NCBI GenBank assembly: GCA_015478945.1
Contig: JABUQX010061700.1
Span: 1 to 12,500, forward strand
DNA: 12,500 nt
Source of the DNA: Trachelipus rathkii
Lineage: Eukaryota > Arthropoda > Malacostraca > Isopoda > Trachelipodidae
Direction of reading: 5' to 3'
The first letter of the stretch is position 1, and each line of letters opens with the position of its first letter. The notes beneath the pieces are model-generated. The model had not been told where the DNA came from. It worked only from the letters and a program-made list of their open reading frames with translations, and ran no database searches. Both the position numbers and the translations under genes were made by a program. Positions 1-10,846 of the stretch are shown in pieces.

Positions 1-505
1 GAAAAACTCATATTTACGCTACTTCAATAAGTAAAAAGAGCAGATTCAGTGAATTGAAAAAAAGTGAAAATTTCATGCTATGCCGGTGTAAATCATTCAG
101 TAACCGCAAGATATACATGAAAATTTCTTTGGAAAATACCACGTACGTAATCATGAAGACTCACCAAAAGTTGCCCAGCATTGCCTGTGAGAATTGAACA
201 GATCTGTCACAGGGAGAGAGAGGAACTTCAAAATCACAACGTATTTTAAAAATATTTTGGTTCAATAATTACATATCACCTCTCTCACTGTTATGAATTT
301 AGATAAAAACATAAAATAATACATAAAATTACTCTTAATTACTGCTTTAATAAACACTATTTTTAAATATATCTATTATTACACTATATCTTTATTTGAA
401 ATAATTTTTATAACGATGCAATTATTTTAGTTGAGATGTTAAATTCCTAAATTATCAATATTAATAAGAAATTACCGTATGGAGAATCTCTATTGTTTCA
501 TTTTA
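1..505. other. AT-rich stretch without recognisable gene
   Basis: Both strands show only short open frames, and I see no RNA gene, repeat unit or transposon end. The composition is AT-rich with scattered A and T runs. It does not resemble either palindrome arm, so it belongs to the unique left flank of the inverted repeat. Nothing more can be supported. Confidence 0.6.
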
Positions 506-517
506 ACACACACACAC

Positions 518-599
<82 letters not shown>
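506..599. repeat. (CA)n/(TA)n composite microsatellite
   Basis: A short AC run at 506-518 passes into an almost uninterrupted TA run at about 522-599. A CA-to-TA junction of this kind also occurs inside the palindrome arms, but the flanking sequence differs, so this looks like an independent microsatellite in the left flank. Confidence 0.9.
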
Positions 600-601
<2 letters not shown>

Positions 602-902
602 GGCGGAGTGTTATTATGCATATATACATATGGCGAGTATATATAGCAGCAGTATAGTTAAAGTTGAATAAAATTCACGGGGCGCACTACCTCTTCGACG
701 ACGAGCTTTAGCCGAATTAATAAAATTAAATAAATTAATTGGGCCAATTACAAATAACAATAAAATTAACATTGTAATTATCAATTAATAAATAAATTAA
801 TTAATTAATAAATAAATAATAAATAAATAAATAAATAGTCAGTCAAAGAATAAATATAATATTAGCATTATACTGCATATTGCTGCATTTGTTAACAGGT
901 GT
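600..902. repeat. Low-complexity TTAA/AAAT tract with short unique stretch
   Basis: Bases 600-715 are a short unique stretch that includes a GC-richer patch near 678-713 and two copies of TATGGCG at 599-605 and 630-636. Bases 716-836 are made almost entirely of AATT, TTAA and AAAT tetramers, typical simple-sequence drift. No gene is visible. Confidence 0.7.
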
Positions 903-907
903 TTACG

Positions 908-950
908 TACTGGGGATGTCTCCCCCTGCTAAGGCAGGCGTACTTCCCCA
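908..950. other. Two adjacent small hairpins nested in a longer stem (possible structured element)
   Basis: GGGGA (912-916) pairs with TCCCC (921-925) across a four-base loop. CCTGC (925-929) pairs with GCAGG (934-938) across TAAG. As an alternative outer stem, TGGGGA (911-916) pairs with TCCCCA (945-950) and would enclose both. CGTACT occurs on both sides as a direct repeat. Several compact stems within 45 bases, in an otherwise AT-rich context and followed by AAAAATAG, could be part of a structured RNA or a chance GC-rich patch. I recognise no RNA family. Confidence 0.3.
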
Positions 951-1059
951 AAAATAGCCTCGATCGTGAGCGCCGAAATTTGGCGTTGGATAGAGATTTG
1001 TTGAGAGGATTGAGTTCAGGGCCCCGGTAATGAAAGAGTTAATGCATGCAAAACAGAGT

Positions 1060-1800
1060 TCAAGGAGTGAATGAAGGGTATGAGGGTCGAGAAGCGACGA
1101 GTGAGTCAGAGAGCGAAAGAGCGCAGCGATCGGAGTTCGATATCGGCTCCGGCGCCGGAGCCGGCGTGAGTTGCCAACAAACACCAGTTTCCAGGTCCCA
1201 TATTTGCATTCCATATGGGAAGCGAGCAGCAGCGAGACCAGCGAGATTGGAGAGCGTCGGAGTCGCGATCGGAGCTGGCATCGACACGGTGTTGGCGCCG
1301 GCGTGCTGGGCCATTAAACATTTTAGTCCCATATTTATATCAAAACATGCGCTTCTAGCAGATCCGAAAAGATTATTATAAGTCCGTAGCAGTGCAGATC
1401 TAACGAGGGAGCGGGGTCTCAACTGCATGGAATGTAAAAACAGAGGAGAAGAAAGGAGATGGCGGGAAAGGAGAATGAGGAAGTGAAAGTTATCGGCGAA
1501 AGCGAAAGAGTCTGAGTCAGAGGAGTCGGAGTTAAGATACCAGCGCCGGTGCGGTGCTGTTGACAAATACTGTTTATCCCCATACATATCAAAAATGGCG
1601 CGCGCCGCGTAAGGTTGCAGATCGACGGTTATGTTCAAATATTTCACGGTGAAGTATCGGGCTGCAAAACATTGACAGAAACGCAGGAAGAGCGGCGAAG
1701 AGCGATGGTAGAGCGAGTAGCCTGACACGAGACAGAGGCGCGCCGGGAGCCGGTGCGGCCGAGCAACAAACATTCGTTTAACAATACTGGTCATCGCCAG
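1060..1800. repeat. GC-rich degenerate tandem repeat block with CpG-rich cores
   Basis: Composition changes abruptly here from very AT-rich to GC- and CpG-richer. At least four diverged copies of one pattern can be followed on the + strand. Each begins with a purine-rich GCGA/GAGCGAAAGAG/GAGTCGGAGT stretch, then a GGCGCCGG-like core (about 1151, 1294, 1542 and 1738), then TTG-CAACAAACA or a variant (1171, 1308, 1559, 1762). The first three continue into CCCATATTT or CCCATACAT (1197, 1328, 1578). Core spacings are about 140, 250 and 195 bases, so copies are incomplete or separated by decayed ones. The block is open on the minus strand for 267 codons (1863-1060), but that protein matches nothing I recognise and reads as repeat translation. 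It could be a minisatellite, a promoter or CpG-type region, or part of a mobile element. I cannot distinguish these. Confidence 0.55.
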
Positions 1801-1924
1801 CCGTTCACATAATCCTCCTGCTTCTGTTCTAACATACATGTCGTCACTGCACAAGACATGCAAATATAAATTCGTTTTTCAAATGTTGAAGACCTATCAT
1901 TTGTTCAGTCTCTGTTTTCTTTTA

Positions 1925-2360
1925 TAAACGTTAACTGGAATATAATTTTTTTTGGTTTTATTCATATTTTCAACTATTTTTATAAGTTCGATTTTGAACA
2001 TTGTGTTGATTATTTTTACAAGTTTTATTTCATTTATACTTGTGTTTGACTTTTTATCTTTACTTTATTCAATTTAGTTTTTCTAATTCTTTCTTTATAT
2101 GTTTATTTCGCCATTACACTCTTGTGTTTAATTTTTTAAAAATTTATTTTTCTAACTTTTGTTTTTTTTTTTTTAAATTTATTTTATATGTTTTATTTTA
2201 CATTTATATTTTGTGTTTAATTTTTTATTTTAATTTTTTAATTTTTTTTATTTAATTTATTTTTCTAACTTTATTAGTTTCTTTTTATTAAAAATCAAAG
2301 TCTTTCTTAAAACTTTGTTTTTAATAAAAATTTATTTTTTATGTAATTTAAATTTCATTT
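1925..2360 (+). repeat. T-rich minisatellite at outer end of left arm
   Basis: Loose tandem units of about 70-110 bases share the order TATAAGTTTTATTT / TTTATATGTTTTATTTTACA, CATTTATACTTGTGTTT / TTTGTGTTTAATTTTTTA and TTTATTTTTCTAACTTT. Unit joins lie near 2020, 2095, 2165 and 2275. The long T runs are what open the 71-codon Phe/Tyr-rich frame at 2040-2255. It is mirrored by 12283-12500. Confidence 0.82.
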
Positions 2361-2370
2361 ACATGGGCAG

Positions 2371-2640
2371 CAGTAAATCAGTTAATCAGCCTCACTTCTT
2401 TCTGCGGTTCATTGATTCCATTGATCTATTGACTAAGTCATATTTTGTGGCGCAACATGTGTCTTAATCTGAATTATACATTTATAAATTTTACGAAGAA
2501 CCTTTCGCTATACAGTTTAAAATTTGCATTTTTACATTACTCCTAAATCAACAAAATTCAGTAAACAAAGATCAATCACTTAATTTCATGACTCCATTGA
2601 TCTTACTCCCACTATTGATCTAATGACTGTCAGCAGCAAG
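2371..2640 (+). repeat. Remnants of AATAGATC / TTTACTG blocks, left arm
   Basis: Two decayed copies. Copy one is CAGTAAATCAGTTAATCA at 2371 followed by TTGATCTATTGAC and AGTCATATTTTGTG. Copy two is TTTGCATTTTTACAT at about 2524, AAATTCAGTAAAC, then CATTGATCTTACTCC and TATTGATCTAATGAC. They mirror the two right-arm copies at 11820-12190. The G-rich (here C-rich) linker has degenerated to CCTCACTTCTTTCTGCGG, so no four-run G motif remains. Confidence 0.85.
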
Positions 2641-2654
2641 CATCTTTGCAGGCA

Positions 2655-2785
2655 CATGTCAAACTTCTTTTGCCGTTGCTGAAATAAACACGTGCTTGCC
2701 AACATTTGCCGTAGTTGTGATGCGCCAGCCTGTTGCTGAAATGCTGATGTTGCAGTTGTTGTTGGGTTACAGCTGTTGTTAGTCA
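2655..2785 (+). repeat. Degenerate GTT/TTGCTG block, left arm
   Basis: TTGCCGTTGCTGAAAT, GCCGTAGTTGTGATG, TGTTGCTGAAATGCTGATGT and GCAGTTGTTGTTGG match the reverse complement of the CAA block at 11676-11798, including the TTGAAATGTTGATG-like joints. Many repeat units have changed to GCC or GCT, giving a higher GC content than the right partner. Confidence 0.87.
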
Positions 2786-2839
2786 TACAACGTTCGCTGA
2801 ATAAAGATACAACACTTTTTTCTTCAAACATATCTCTAA

Positions 2840-3017
2840 AGCCACAAATACCTACATTAACACAGGGTGGCCTGAACCAAACAAAAATATATCCATCCTG
2901 TCTAACTCATATTGCCAGCATCATTAACAAGGTAACTCAGAAGCTTCAACTTACCAACAGAAGTCAGCATAGCAACCTCAATCTTTACTATACACAACCG
3001 CACAAAATACATTATTA
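2840..3017 (+). repeat. Left-arm partner of 11426-11600
   Basis: ATATATCCATCCTGTCTAAC, GCCAGCATCATTAACAAGGT, AAGCTTCAACTTACCAACAG and AAGTCAGCATAGCAACCTCA match the right arm (ATGCTGG, CCTTGTTAATGA, CTGTTGGTAAGTTGAA, GAGGTTGCTCTATGTTGACT) in mirrored order. An 80-codon frame here is not maintained in the partner. Confidence 0.88.
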
Positions 3018-3125
3018 AAATTATTACATTATTATTATACATATTATTATTATTAACATTATTATTAGTGTTATTAATATTACTGTTATTATTATTATTA
3101 CTGTTATTGTTATTATTATTGTTAT
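3018..3125 (+). repeat. Degenerate (ATT/GTT)n tract, left arm
   Basis: About 36 trinucleotides, mostly ATT with GTT and ACT variants. It mirrors the pure (AAT)n at 11305-11425. The left copy is substituted at many units; the right is uninterrupted except at its end. Confidence 0.93.
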
Positions 3126-3356
3126 CTGAATATGATCTCACTATGACAGGATGACGCTTGCATGCAGGTCCGTCAACTGGCGTTTCACCGACACGCATTA
3201 CGTACCTGCCATGCTCGCGGAGCAATCACGCATTGCTGGCCATCAGAAGCTAATGAAATTCGAGGAATGACCATTACCCTTAATATTCTGACGCCGATAG
3301 GCGGCGAGATTTATTACCTTGTCCTTACTAACATCGTTTTTTATTCCAAACAGTAG
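3126..3356 (+). repeat. GC-richer conserved block, left arm
   Basis: A single-copy-like stretch in the otherwise repetitive arm. Landmarks are TATGATCTCACTATGACAGG, TTGCATGCAGGTCC, CATTACGTA, GCTAATGAAATTCGAGGAAT, GGCGAGATTTATTACCTTGT and CCTTACTAACATCG. Its reverse complement follows 11036-11304 closely, with 20 identical bases at 3252-3271/11111-11130. A 64-codon frame on the + strand is not preserved in the partner and reads as random. The block could be a remnant of the unique sequence around which the repeats grew. Confidence 0.75.
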
Positions 3357-3394
3357 TTTTAATATTACACAATACCATTATTGCCATTTAAGAT

Positions 3395-3600
3395 CCCTGT
3401 TGACTCGGGCTCTTCGGGTATTTGCTGAGAAGAGGAAAATGATTTGAGCGTTATATCTTTCAGAGTGATGCAATACTTCTACGCATGAACAACTGGTAGC
3501 GGCACGGCGCATATACAGAGTAGCGACGGCCAACACTGCAGCGTGAATTGATGTTATACTTCGATGAGTTTGCGATCGTTCATTTACACACATTTTGATT
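3395..3600 (+). repeat. Moderately GC mixed segment of left arm
   Basis: GACTCGGGCTCTTCGG to AAAATGATTTGAGCG to TTATATCTTTCAGAGTGATG (3397-3470) corresponds in reverse complement to 10895-10980. The part at about 3480-3600 (GCATGAACAACTGGTAGCGG onward) has no clear partner that I can see and may be left-arm specific. It is open for 71 codons on the minus strand (3593-3378), which I do not consider a gene. Confidence 0.65.
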
Positions 3601-3603
3601 TCG

Positions 3604-3637
3604 AATACTTATTATATTTATTAAACAAACTGGTAGG
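3604..3637 (+). repeat. 34-base perfect inverted match to the right arm
   Basis: These 34 bases, AATACTTATTATATTTATTA onward to CTGGTAGG, are the exact reverse complement of both 10710-10743 and 10864-10897. It is the longest error-free match between the arms that I could find by eye. The left arm has one copy and the right arm two. Confidence 0.95.
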
Positions 3638-3680
3638 TCTGTACATTATTATTACATTATTATTACATTATTATTACTAA
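3638..3680 (+). repeat. (ATT)n with ACATTATT units, left arm
   Basis: Three copies of an ACATTATTATT unit at about 3642-3677. The mirrored position in the right arm is the (AAT)n tract 10674-10692. Another, larger (ATT)/(AAT) pair lies further out. Confidence 0.85.
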
Positions 3681-3696
3681 ACTATGAACATAACAA

Positions 3697-3790
3697 ACTT
3701 AACATACCACACACATTACGTACATTCATTACACATTGTACATTCACAGACACAATACCAGCCATTACTTAGCACGAAATATTATAATAC
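3697..3790 (+). repeat. AC-rich segment, left arm
   Basis: AACTATGAACATAACAAACT is followed by a degenerate stretch of CACACA, TACATT and CACATT groups and then CACAGACACAATACC. In reverse complement it follows 10560-10672, where the same place is held by GT-rich sequence ending GGTTTGTTATGTTCATATAC. The dinucleotide tract here is far more broken up than on the right. Confidence 0.75.
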
Positions 3791-3859
3791 AATACCAATA
3801 CATAGACACTGCGTTGTCTTCGTGCCACCCAGCTGATCACAGTAAGCCGGTCATAGCAT

Positions 3860-5846
3860 GCGCTGTAAAACGTGATTAAACATATCTTCTAACATGAATG
3901 TTAATTTTTCAACACTATCGGTGGCATTATTTCTTGCTGCTCATAAAGATCAAAAATGAAAGTTCTTTATAGCTACCAACGAATATGCTAACATATAACA
4001 ATGTTTTCACATTAATAAAGCATGCATCATATGAATCCAAGCAAATAATACAACGACAAAGCAATCACAACCGTTAACACAACAAAAATTACACGCACCA
4101 GTAAAAATTAATCCTTGCCATTGCAAACGGCCCTGCTCACTTTTCAAACAGCGTCTTCTAACATCAATGTTAATTTTACATTACCAGTCGGTTCATGGCA
4201 GCTTGCACACGGGATGGGTGCCGCACTAGTTTTGAGAGATAACCAACGAATATAACAGTCGTTTTCATTAATAGTTAACATAAGCATCATATGAATCCAA
4301 GAAAATAATGTATTAACGATGGTAAACCTAACATAGTTGCGCATAACAAAGTTCACACTAACACTTCCGTAAGTACCAACTCATAAAACGGTTCCATTCC
4401 TCATAGTTCAGTTATATACGTCTTCAACATATTGCATATTGACAATGTAATATTTAACATCATATCATACCTGCCTAAGCGCACAATCAATAACTGAAAA
4501 CAACAAAAAGTTTTAACCAAACACAATATGCGCCGTTCTTTGAATAAAAATGAATGCGTAATTTACTGATTTTTAAGCAGTAAATCAGCAAAATCGCAAT
4601 CAGCTTGATCTATTGACTATTGATCAGCAGCTGGAGATTGCTTCGCCAACACAAAATAAGTTCTTTTGATAATCATCGATATGAAAACATAACAAAGTTT
4701 TACAAGTTAACATAATACCTGAAATCCGCGAATATAATGCAGCTGCCCATTTAAAGACGCTACGCACTATTAGTCCGTAATACAACAAACACATTTTAAC
4801 ACCAGTAGCAATTAACTTTTACATACAAAAGCGTATTCCAGCGCCTCATACTTTTTCCAGCATATCTCTGGCCAGTTAACGTTAATTTACATTATCACAG
4901 CAATATTTAACAATAATTTATCATAACTCCTAGCCTGATCATCATACAGACAACGAATATATTGCTAACGTACCGTGTGCTTAATCAAAGATAACATAAA
5001 GCCAACAAAGTTTGAAGGTACGTTTTATATACTAATCCATCGATTTGAGGCAGAATATGCGTTTGTACATATTAATGTTAACGATAACATAATCGAACTA
5101 AGAATATACGCATCGATGGTTCCAACATCGAGACGGGCAATAAACTAACACAACAAATTTTTCTGCACTTAACACAGTAAAGTACTCTAATATCGTACAG
5201 CGTAATCGGTTCATACTTTTTCAGTTATACCTATAAAAGCACCTTTACATAACAGCTAGCCATATTTCAACAGATTTACATAACCCAGCCCATCACTAAT
5301 AACGTATATATTGCTAACGTGGACACTTACGTAATATTTAACAAAAATTGCGCACCTCGTTCAAACATCATAACCAATACTGCACCATAACAAAAATACA
5401 ACATAAAAATAACAAAATTTTATCCCGGTTTATAACACAAAATAGTTCTTATATACACCATCGAATATATGGTAATATAACAAAAGCTTTACATTAATAA
5501 AGCAACATAATACACCAACTGACATAACACAACATTACAGGCGAATAAACCACAACATAACAATGCATTCAACAACAGTAGTACTAACACACGTACAAAG
5601 TACTCACCTTTCAGCATACCTTCTAGCATTTCTATGCTAATTTACACGCAAGCCATTTAACAAAGATGCTATACCCGCGTCCAATCATCACAGACAACGA
5701 ATATATTGTTAATGCATCAGCTTCTTACATCATCTGCAACAAATTATCATGGGTCTATACTAACGAATACTGCAACAGCAACAGCTTTAACCAAACATAA
5801 CATAAATATAACAAAATTTTATCCTGACTTAATATAAAAAAGTCTT
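3860..5846 (+). repeat. Decayed satellite array of left arm
   Basis: Tandem, strongly diverged copies of the arm satellite in reverse orientation. Recurring motifs include CCAACGAATAT / CAACGAATATATTGCTAACG (near 3977, 4241, 4951 and 5695), TTAATAAAGC, ATATTTAACA, AACATAACA and ACAAAATTTTATCC at 5412 and 5811 (offset 399). An island at 4560-4640 carries ATTTACTG and GATCTATTGAC and corresponds to 9590-9690 on the right. Copies differ from each other and from the right arm by many substitutions and deletions. The array contains no credible gene. Confidence 0.82.
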
Positions 5847-5889
5847 ATGAATCAAACCACTCAGAAATGCACAAGTTTAATATTTATAT

Positions 5890-5892
<3 letters not shown>

Positions 5893-5964
<72 letters not shown>

Positions 5965-5966
5965 TG

Positions 5967-6002
<36 letters not shown>

Positions 6003-6005
6003 AGT

Positions 6006-6040
<35 letters not shown>

Positions 6041-6242
6041 GCAGCATGCGTGTGTGTGTGTGTGTGTGTGGCAGCCTGTGTGTCAATATGTGTCGCTGTA
6101 TTCTCCCTTCACTCTCTTCTCTTTCTTCCCCTCTATATTGGGCTACTATATAAGGCTATTACAAGGTTGTTATTACTACATATATTACATATATATATAT
6201 ATTATACATATATAGCGGCTATATATATATATATATATATAT
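5893..6242 (+). repeat. Composite microsatellite block of left arm: TA, GT, CT, TA
   Basis: In order: TA tracts (5893-5959, 5970-5999, 6009-6037), TTAAGCAGCATGCG, a GT run (6049-6070), GCAGCCTGTGTGTCAATATG, a pyrimidine-rich CTCTCTTCTCTTTCTTCCCC stretch (about 6112-6131), then more interrupted TA to 6242. This is the mirror image of 7750-8140, including the non-repetitive joints between the repeats. The GT and CT runs are shorter and the last TA tract more interrupted than on the right. Confidence 0.92.
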
Positions 6243-6679
6243 CCATCTGTAAGATTTATCGATCCAATGATTCAGGCTCACATATTAGCAATACTGACTA
6301 AACATGGGTACAAAAATAAAGCTCCTGAGCACAACCAATGAATAGCAGCTGGTCAAAACATTGCTTCACATTACCACACTGCTAACATAGCATCACAGAA
6401 ACCAAGAAAAATGGTCACAATCTGAGCCAAATCTCCAACACAGCCACGCACTATCAAACCGTTACCATGCCAACAAAGTTCACATCTAACACCTCGTAAA
6501 TCAACTTCACATACAAAACGGCCCATTCATTACCTCTTTTCCCAGTTAATACCCCAACAGTAGCCAACACTTCACATTGACACAGCAGCATTTAACAACA
6601 ATTTATCATAATCTGCCCAATATCGCTATGAATAACTGCAAACATATCATAAATAAGTTTTGAATAAAATATCAGTAAA
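6243..6679 (+). repeat. Inner satellite-derived segment of left arm
   Basis: AT-rich non-coding sequence carrying decayed satellite motifs: AACATAGCATCACAGAAACC, AACAAAGTTCACATCTAACA and ATTTAACAACAATTTATCAT. In reverse complement it follows 7294-7749. The outer end is the clearest match: GATTTATCGATCCAATGATT with CTGAATCATTAGATCGATAG on the right. No gene is visible. Confidence 0.75.
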
Positions 6680-6840
<161 letters not shown>

Positions 6841-6933
6841 AATATATAAACAGTTTTATTTTTTTTGTTTTTTTTTTTTTTTTTCATTTATTAAATAAAA
6901 ACACATATAAAAGTAAAAAATACACATTTTACA
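6841..6933 (+). repeat. Centre-proximal end of left arm (T-rich plus mixed sequence)
   Basis: A T-rich run (about 6854-6884) is followed by a mixed AT segment ending TACACATTTTACAAT. In reverse complement it matches 7067-7165 in order: ATTGTAAAATGTGTATTTT, then TTTATTTAATAAATGAAAA, then an A-rich run, then AACTG. The A-rich counterpart in the right arm is interrupted by GATGAG. Confidence 0.88.
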
Positions 6934-8144
<1,211 letters not shown>

Positions 8145-8188
8145 CTATTACGCATTACTGTGACATTTTATTCAAAGAACTTATTTTA

Positions 8189-8388
8189 TGTTATGTCAGG
8201 ATAAAATTTTGTTATTTTTATGTTATGTTTGGTTAAAACTTTGTTATGTTTGCAATTATTCGTTGGGGATTATGATATTTAGACGAGGTTATGATGAATT
8301 TTTGTTAAATATTACGAAGTTGATGTAAAAAATTTGGTACGTTAGCAATATATTCGTTGTCTGTATGATGATTAGACTGGGTTATGCT
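8189..8388. repeat. Near-identical tandem satellite segment, copy 1
   Basis: These 200 bases recur at 8678-8877, offset 489, with a single mismatch (GTTTGC here, GATTGC there). The neighbouring parts of the two units are less alike (for example GTATCTTTG against AAATTTTTG right after the segment). The high identity therefore marks a recent duplication or conversion tract rather than the general state of the array. Confidence 0.92.
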
Positions 8389-8677
8389 GTATCTTTGTTA
8401 AATATTGCGATGTTAATGTAAAATTAGCATAGAAATGCTAGAGATATGCTTGAAAAAGTGTGAATAGGTTACGCTTTGTACGAAGTGTTAGGTACTTTAC
8501 TGTTGTTAAGTGCGGAAGTTTGTTAATGTTAGTAGTTTATTCGTACGTATGGTGTGTTAGGTTTGTTGTTGTACATTATATTCTTAGTTCAGGTTATGTT
8601 ATGTTAGCTTTATTAATGTAAAAACTTTGTTACGTTAGCATATATTCGATGGTTAGTATATAAAGAACTTATTTTTG

Positions 8678-8877
8678 TGTTATGTCAGGATAAAATTTTG
8701 TTATTTTTATGTTATGTTTGGTTAAAACTTTGTTATGATTGCAATTATTCGTTGGGGATTATGATATTTAGACGAGGTTATGATGAATTTTTGTTAAATA
8801 TTACGAAGTTGATGTAAAAAATTTGGTACGTTAGCAATATATTCGTTGTCTGTATGATGATTAGACTGGGTTATGCT
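8678..8877. repeat. Near-identical tandem satellite segment, copy 2
   Basis: Partner of 8189-8388 with one mismatch in 200 bases. A third, shorter match starts at 9160 (TGTTATGTCAGGATAAAATT through GGTTAAAACTTTG) and then jumps to the GGTACGTTAGCAATATATTC part of the unit, so the third copy has an internal deletion of roughly 100 bases. Confidence 0.9.
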
Positions 8878-9588
8878 AAATTTTTGTTAAATATTGCGAT
8901 GTTAATGTAAAATTAACATAGATATGCTAGATATCAAAAGTATGGAATAGGTTACGCTTTGTACGAAGTGTTAGGTACTTCACTGTTGTTAAGTGCAGAA
9001 ATTTGTTAATGTTAGTAGTTTATTCTGCCCGTATGATGTTACTTTGTTATTGTTAACATTATATTCTTAGTTCAGGTTATGTTATGTTAGTTTATTAATG
9101 TACAAACTTTGTTATGATACCATATATTCGATGGTTAGTATATAAAGAACTTATTTTTGTGTTATGTCAGGATAAAATTTTGTTATTTTTATGTTATGTT
9201 TGGTTAAAACTTTGGTACGTTAGCAATATATTCGTTGTCTGTATGATGATTGACAGGGTTATGATAAATTGTTAAGCTTAACATACGTGTCAATGCAAAA
9301 TGAATGTTATGTTGCAGATATGCTTTGGAAAAAAGAATAGGTTACGCTTTGTATGTAAAGTTAGCTACTTTTACCGGTGTTAAGTGTGGAACTTTGTTAA
9401 TGTTAACAGTTTATTATGGCGTAAGCTTTAGGTTTATCGTTGTACATTATATTCTTTGTTTAGGTTATGCTATGTTAGCTTTATTAATGTAAAAACTTGT
9501 TGGTGATACCATATATTCGATGGTAAGTATATAAAGAACTTATTTTTTGTGATGTTTATCCGAAATGATACTCGAAATATGACATGAA

Positions 9589-9690
9589 TCAATAGATCAA
9601 TAGATCAAAGGTTCATGGTGGGAGGTTGTAAAGGGTTGATGGTTATTTGATTTACTGATTTACTGATTTACTGTTTTTAAAATCAGTCTA
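9589..9690 (-). repeat. Internal AATAGATC / GATTTACTG repeat block, right arm
   Basis: AATAGATC tandem copies (about 9591-9608) are followed by a G-rich linker and three GATTTACTG units (about 9651-9680). The block matches the left-arm island at 4560-4640 in reverse complement, and resembles the two blocks near the outer end of the right arm (11820-12180). The linker here (TGGTGGGAGGTTGTAAAGGG) lacks the four close G3 runs of those outer copies. Confidence 0.8.
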
Positions 9691-10559
9691 TTACACTCTA
9701 CTATGATATTTTATTCAAAGAACTTATTTTATATTTGGTTAAAACTTTGTTATGTTTTCAGTTATTCGCTAATTTAGAAGATACTTGTATCGGGGCAGTC
9801 ATATTAAATTGCTGTTAAATATTACTTTCGTGTCAAATGTAAAATTAACGTTAATATGTTAGAGATATGCTTGGAAAAGTATGAATAGGTTACGTTTTGT
9901 ATGTGTTAGTTGATTTATATGGTGGTTAAGTGTGGAACCTTTGTTAATGTTAACAGTTTGATAGTGCGTAAGCTGTGTTAGGTTTGGTTTACATACTTAG
10001 TTCCATGGATGCTGTGTTGGCTTTATTAATGTGAAACATTGTTATGTTAAATATTCGTTGGTTAGTATATAAATAACTTATACTTTGTGCTATGTTTATC
10101 CGAAATGATACTCGAAATGCTACGTAATTCAATAGTGTTAATGTAAAAATTAACACTGATATGTTAGAGATATGTTTGGCAAAGTGTGAATAAACGTTTT
10201 GTATATAAAGTTAGTTACTTTACTGGTAAGAGTAGAACTCATAATGAAAGTGCAATAGGTTTATTAGTGCAAGCCAAAAGCTAGGGTCACAGCGTATATT
10301 ACTTTCTTTAGTTCATATGATGCTACAGCTTTATTAATGTGAAAAACATTGTTATGTTAGCATATATTCGTTGGTTAGTATATAAAGAACCTAGTTTGTG
10401 CTATGTTTGTCCGAAATGATACTCGAAATGTTACGTAATTCGATAGTGTTAATGTAAAATTAATATATGTTATGGACATGTTTTGAAAAGTGTGAATAGG
10501 TTACGTTTTGTACGTCAGGATAGGTACTTTACTGCATCGCAAGTTAGCATTTAAAGACG

Positions 10560-10672
10560 TTTGGTAAATTACTTAAGTGTCTATATCATTTATGTGTGTG
10601 TATGTGTGTGTGTAAAAGTGTGTGTGTGTATGATATGTTAGGTTTGTTATGTTCATATACATATATAGTTGA
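10560..10672 (-). repeat. GT-rich segment, right arm
   Basis: An interrupted GT microsatellite (about 10593-10630) is preceded by TTAAGTGTCTATATCATTTA and followed by TGATATGTTAGGTTTGTTAT. It is the mirror partner of 3697-3790 and stands just inside the (AAT)n tract at 10674-10692, as expected from the left-arm order. Confidence 0.78.
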
Positions 10673-10673
10673 T

Positions 10674-10692
10674 ATAATAATAATAATAATAA
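10674..10692 (-). repeat. Short (AAT)n tract, right arm
   Basis: About six AAT units directly before the duplicated 51-base segment. It is the counterpart of 3638-3680. Confidence 0.85.
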
Positions 10693-10743
10693 GATGCGTC
10701 ATTGCCAAACCTACCAGTTTGTTTAATAAATATAATAAGTATT
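10693..10743 (-). repeat. Segmental duplication in right arm, copy 1
   Basis: These 51 bases (GATGCGTCATTGCCAAACCT onward) recur at 10847-10897 with two mismatches near the start. Immediately downstream, 10738-10768 is identical over 31 bases to 11433-11463 (AGTATTCAGAATCTAAGAAT onward). Copy 1 is therefore a junction that joins sequence shared with two different downstream places. Confidence 0.93.
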
Positions 10744-10768
10744 CAGAATCTAAGAATGTGTCTTAAAG
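10738..10768 (-). repeat. 31-base direct repeat shared with 11433-11463
   Basis: AGTATTCAGAATCTAAGAAT followed by GTGTCTTAAAG is identical at both places. At 11433 it lies next to the large (AAT)n tract; at 10738 it lies 46 bases downstream of a small (AAT)n tract. Trinucleotide tracts at both sites could have served as the recombination or slippage point. Confidence 0.93.
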
Positions 10769-10846
10769 TGTTGATCGTAAGAGCTCATCGAATTATATGT
10801 AACTCAGCATCCAATTCTATACAGTGTTGTCAAATCGCCTCTGTAT

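Noticed and set aside
903..950. Weak likeness of the minus strand to the 5' part of U1 snRNA
   Set aside because: Only a short GGGGGAGAC-like patch fits. The 5' splice-site pairing sequence and the remaining stem-loops are absent, and an extra stem intervenes.
1046..1381. 111-codon + strand frame overlapping the minus-strand frame
   Set aside because: Same GC-rich repeat block. Composition explains the openness, and no recognisable protein features are present.
1060..1863. 267-codon minus-strand open frame, the longest in the window
   Set aside because: It lies over the GC-rich degenerate tandem repeat, where stop codons are rare on both strands. Ser/Asp and Ala/Pro runs follow the DNA repeat copies, and no domain, signal or family resemblance is visible. 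It could at most be an exon fragment.
2040..2255. Phe/Tyr/Ile-rich 71-codon frame resembling a membrane segment
   Set aside because: It is the product of the T-rich minisatellite. The frame is not kept between tandem units or in the mirrored arm.
8161..9540. CRISPR-like array
   Set aside because: The repeats are hundreds of bases long with no short direct repeat and spacer alternation, and the composition is eukaryotic satellite.
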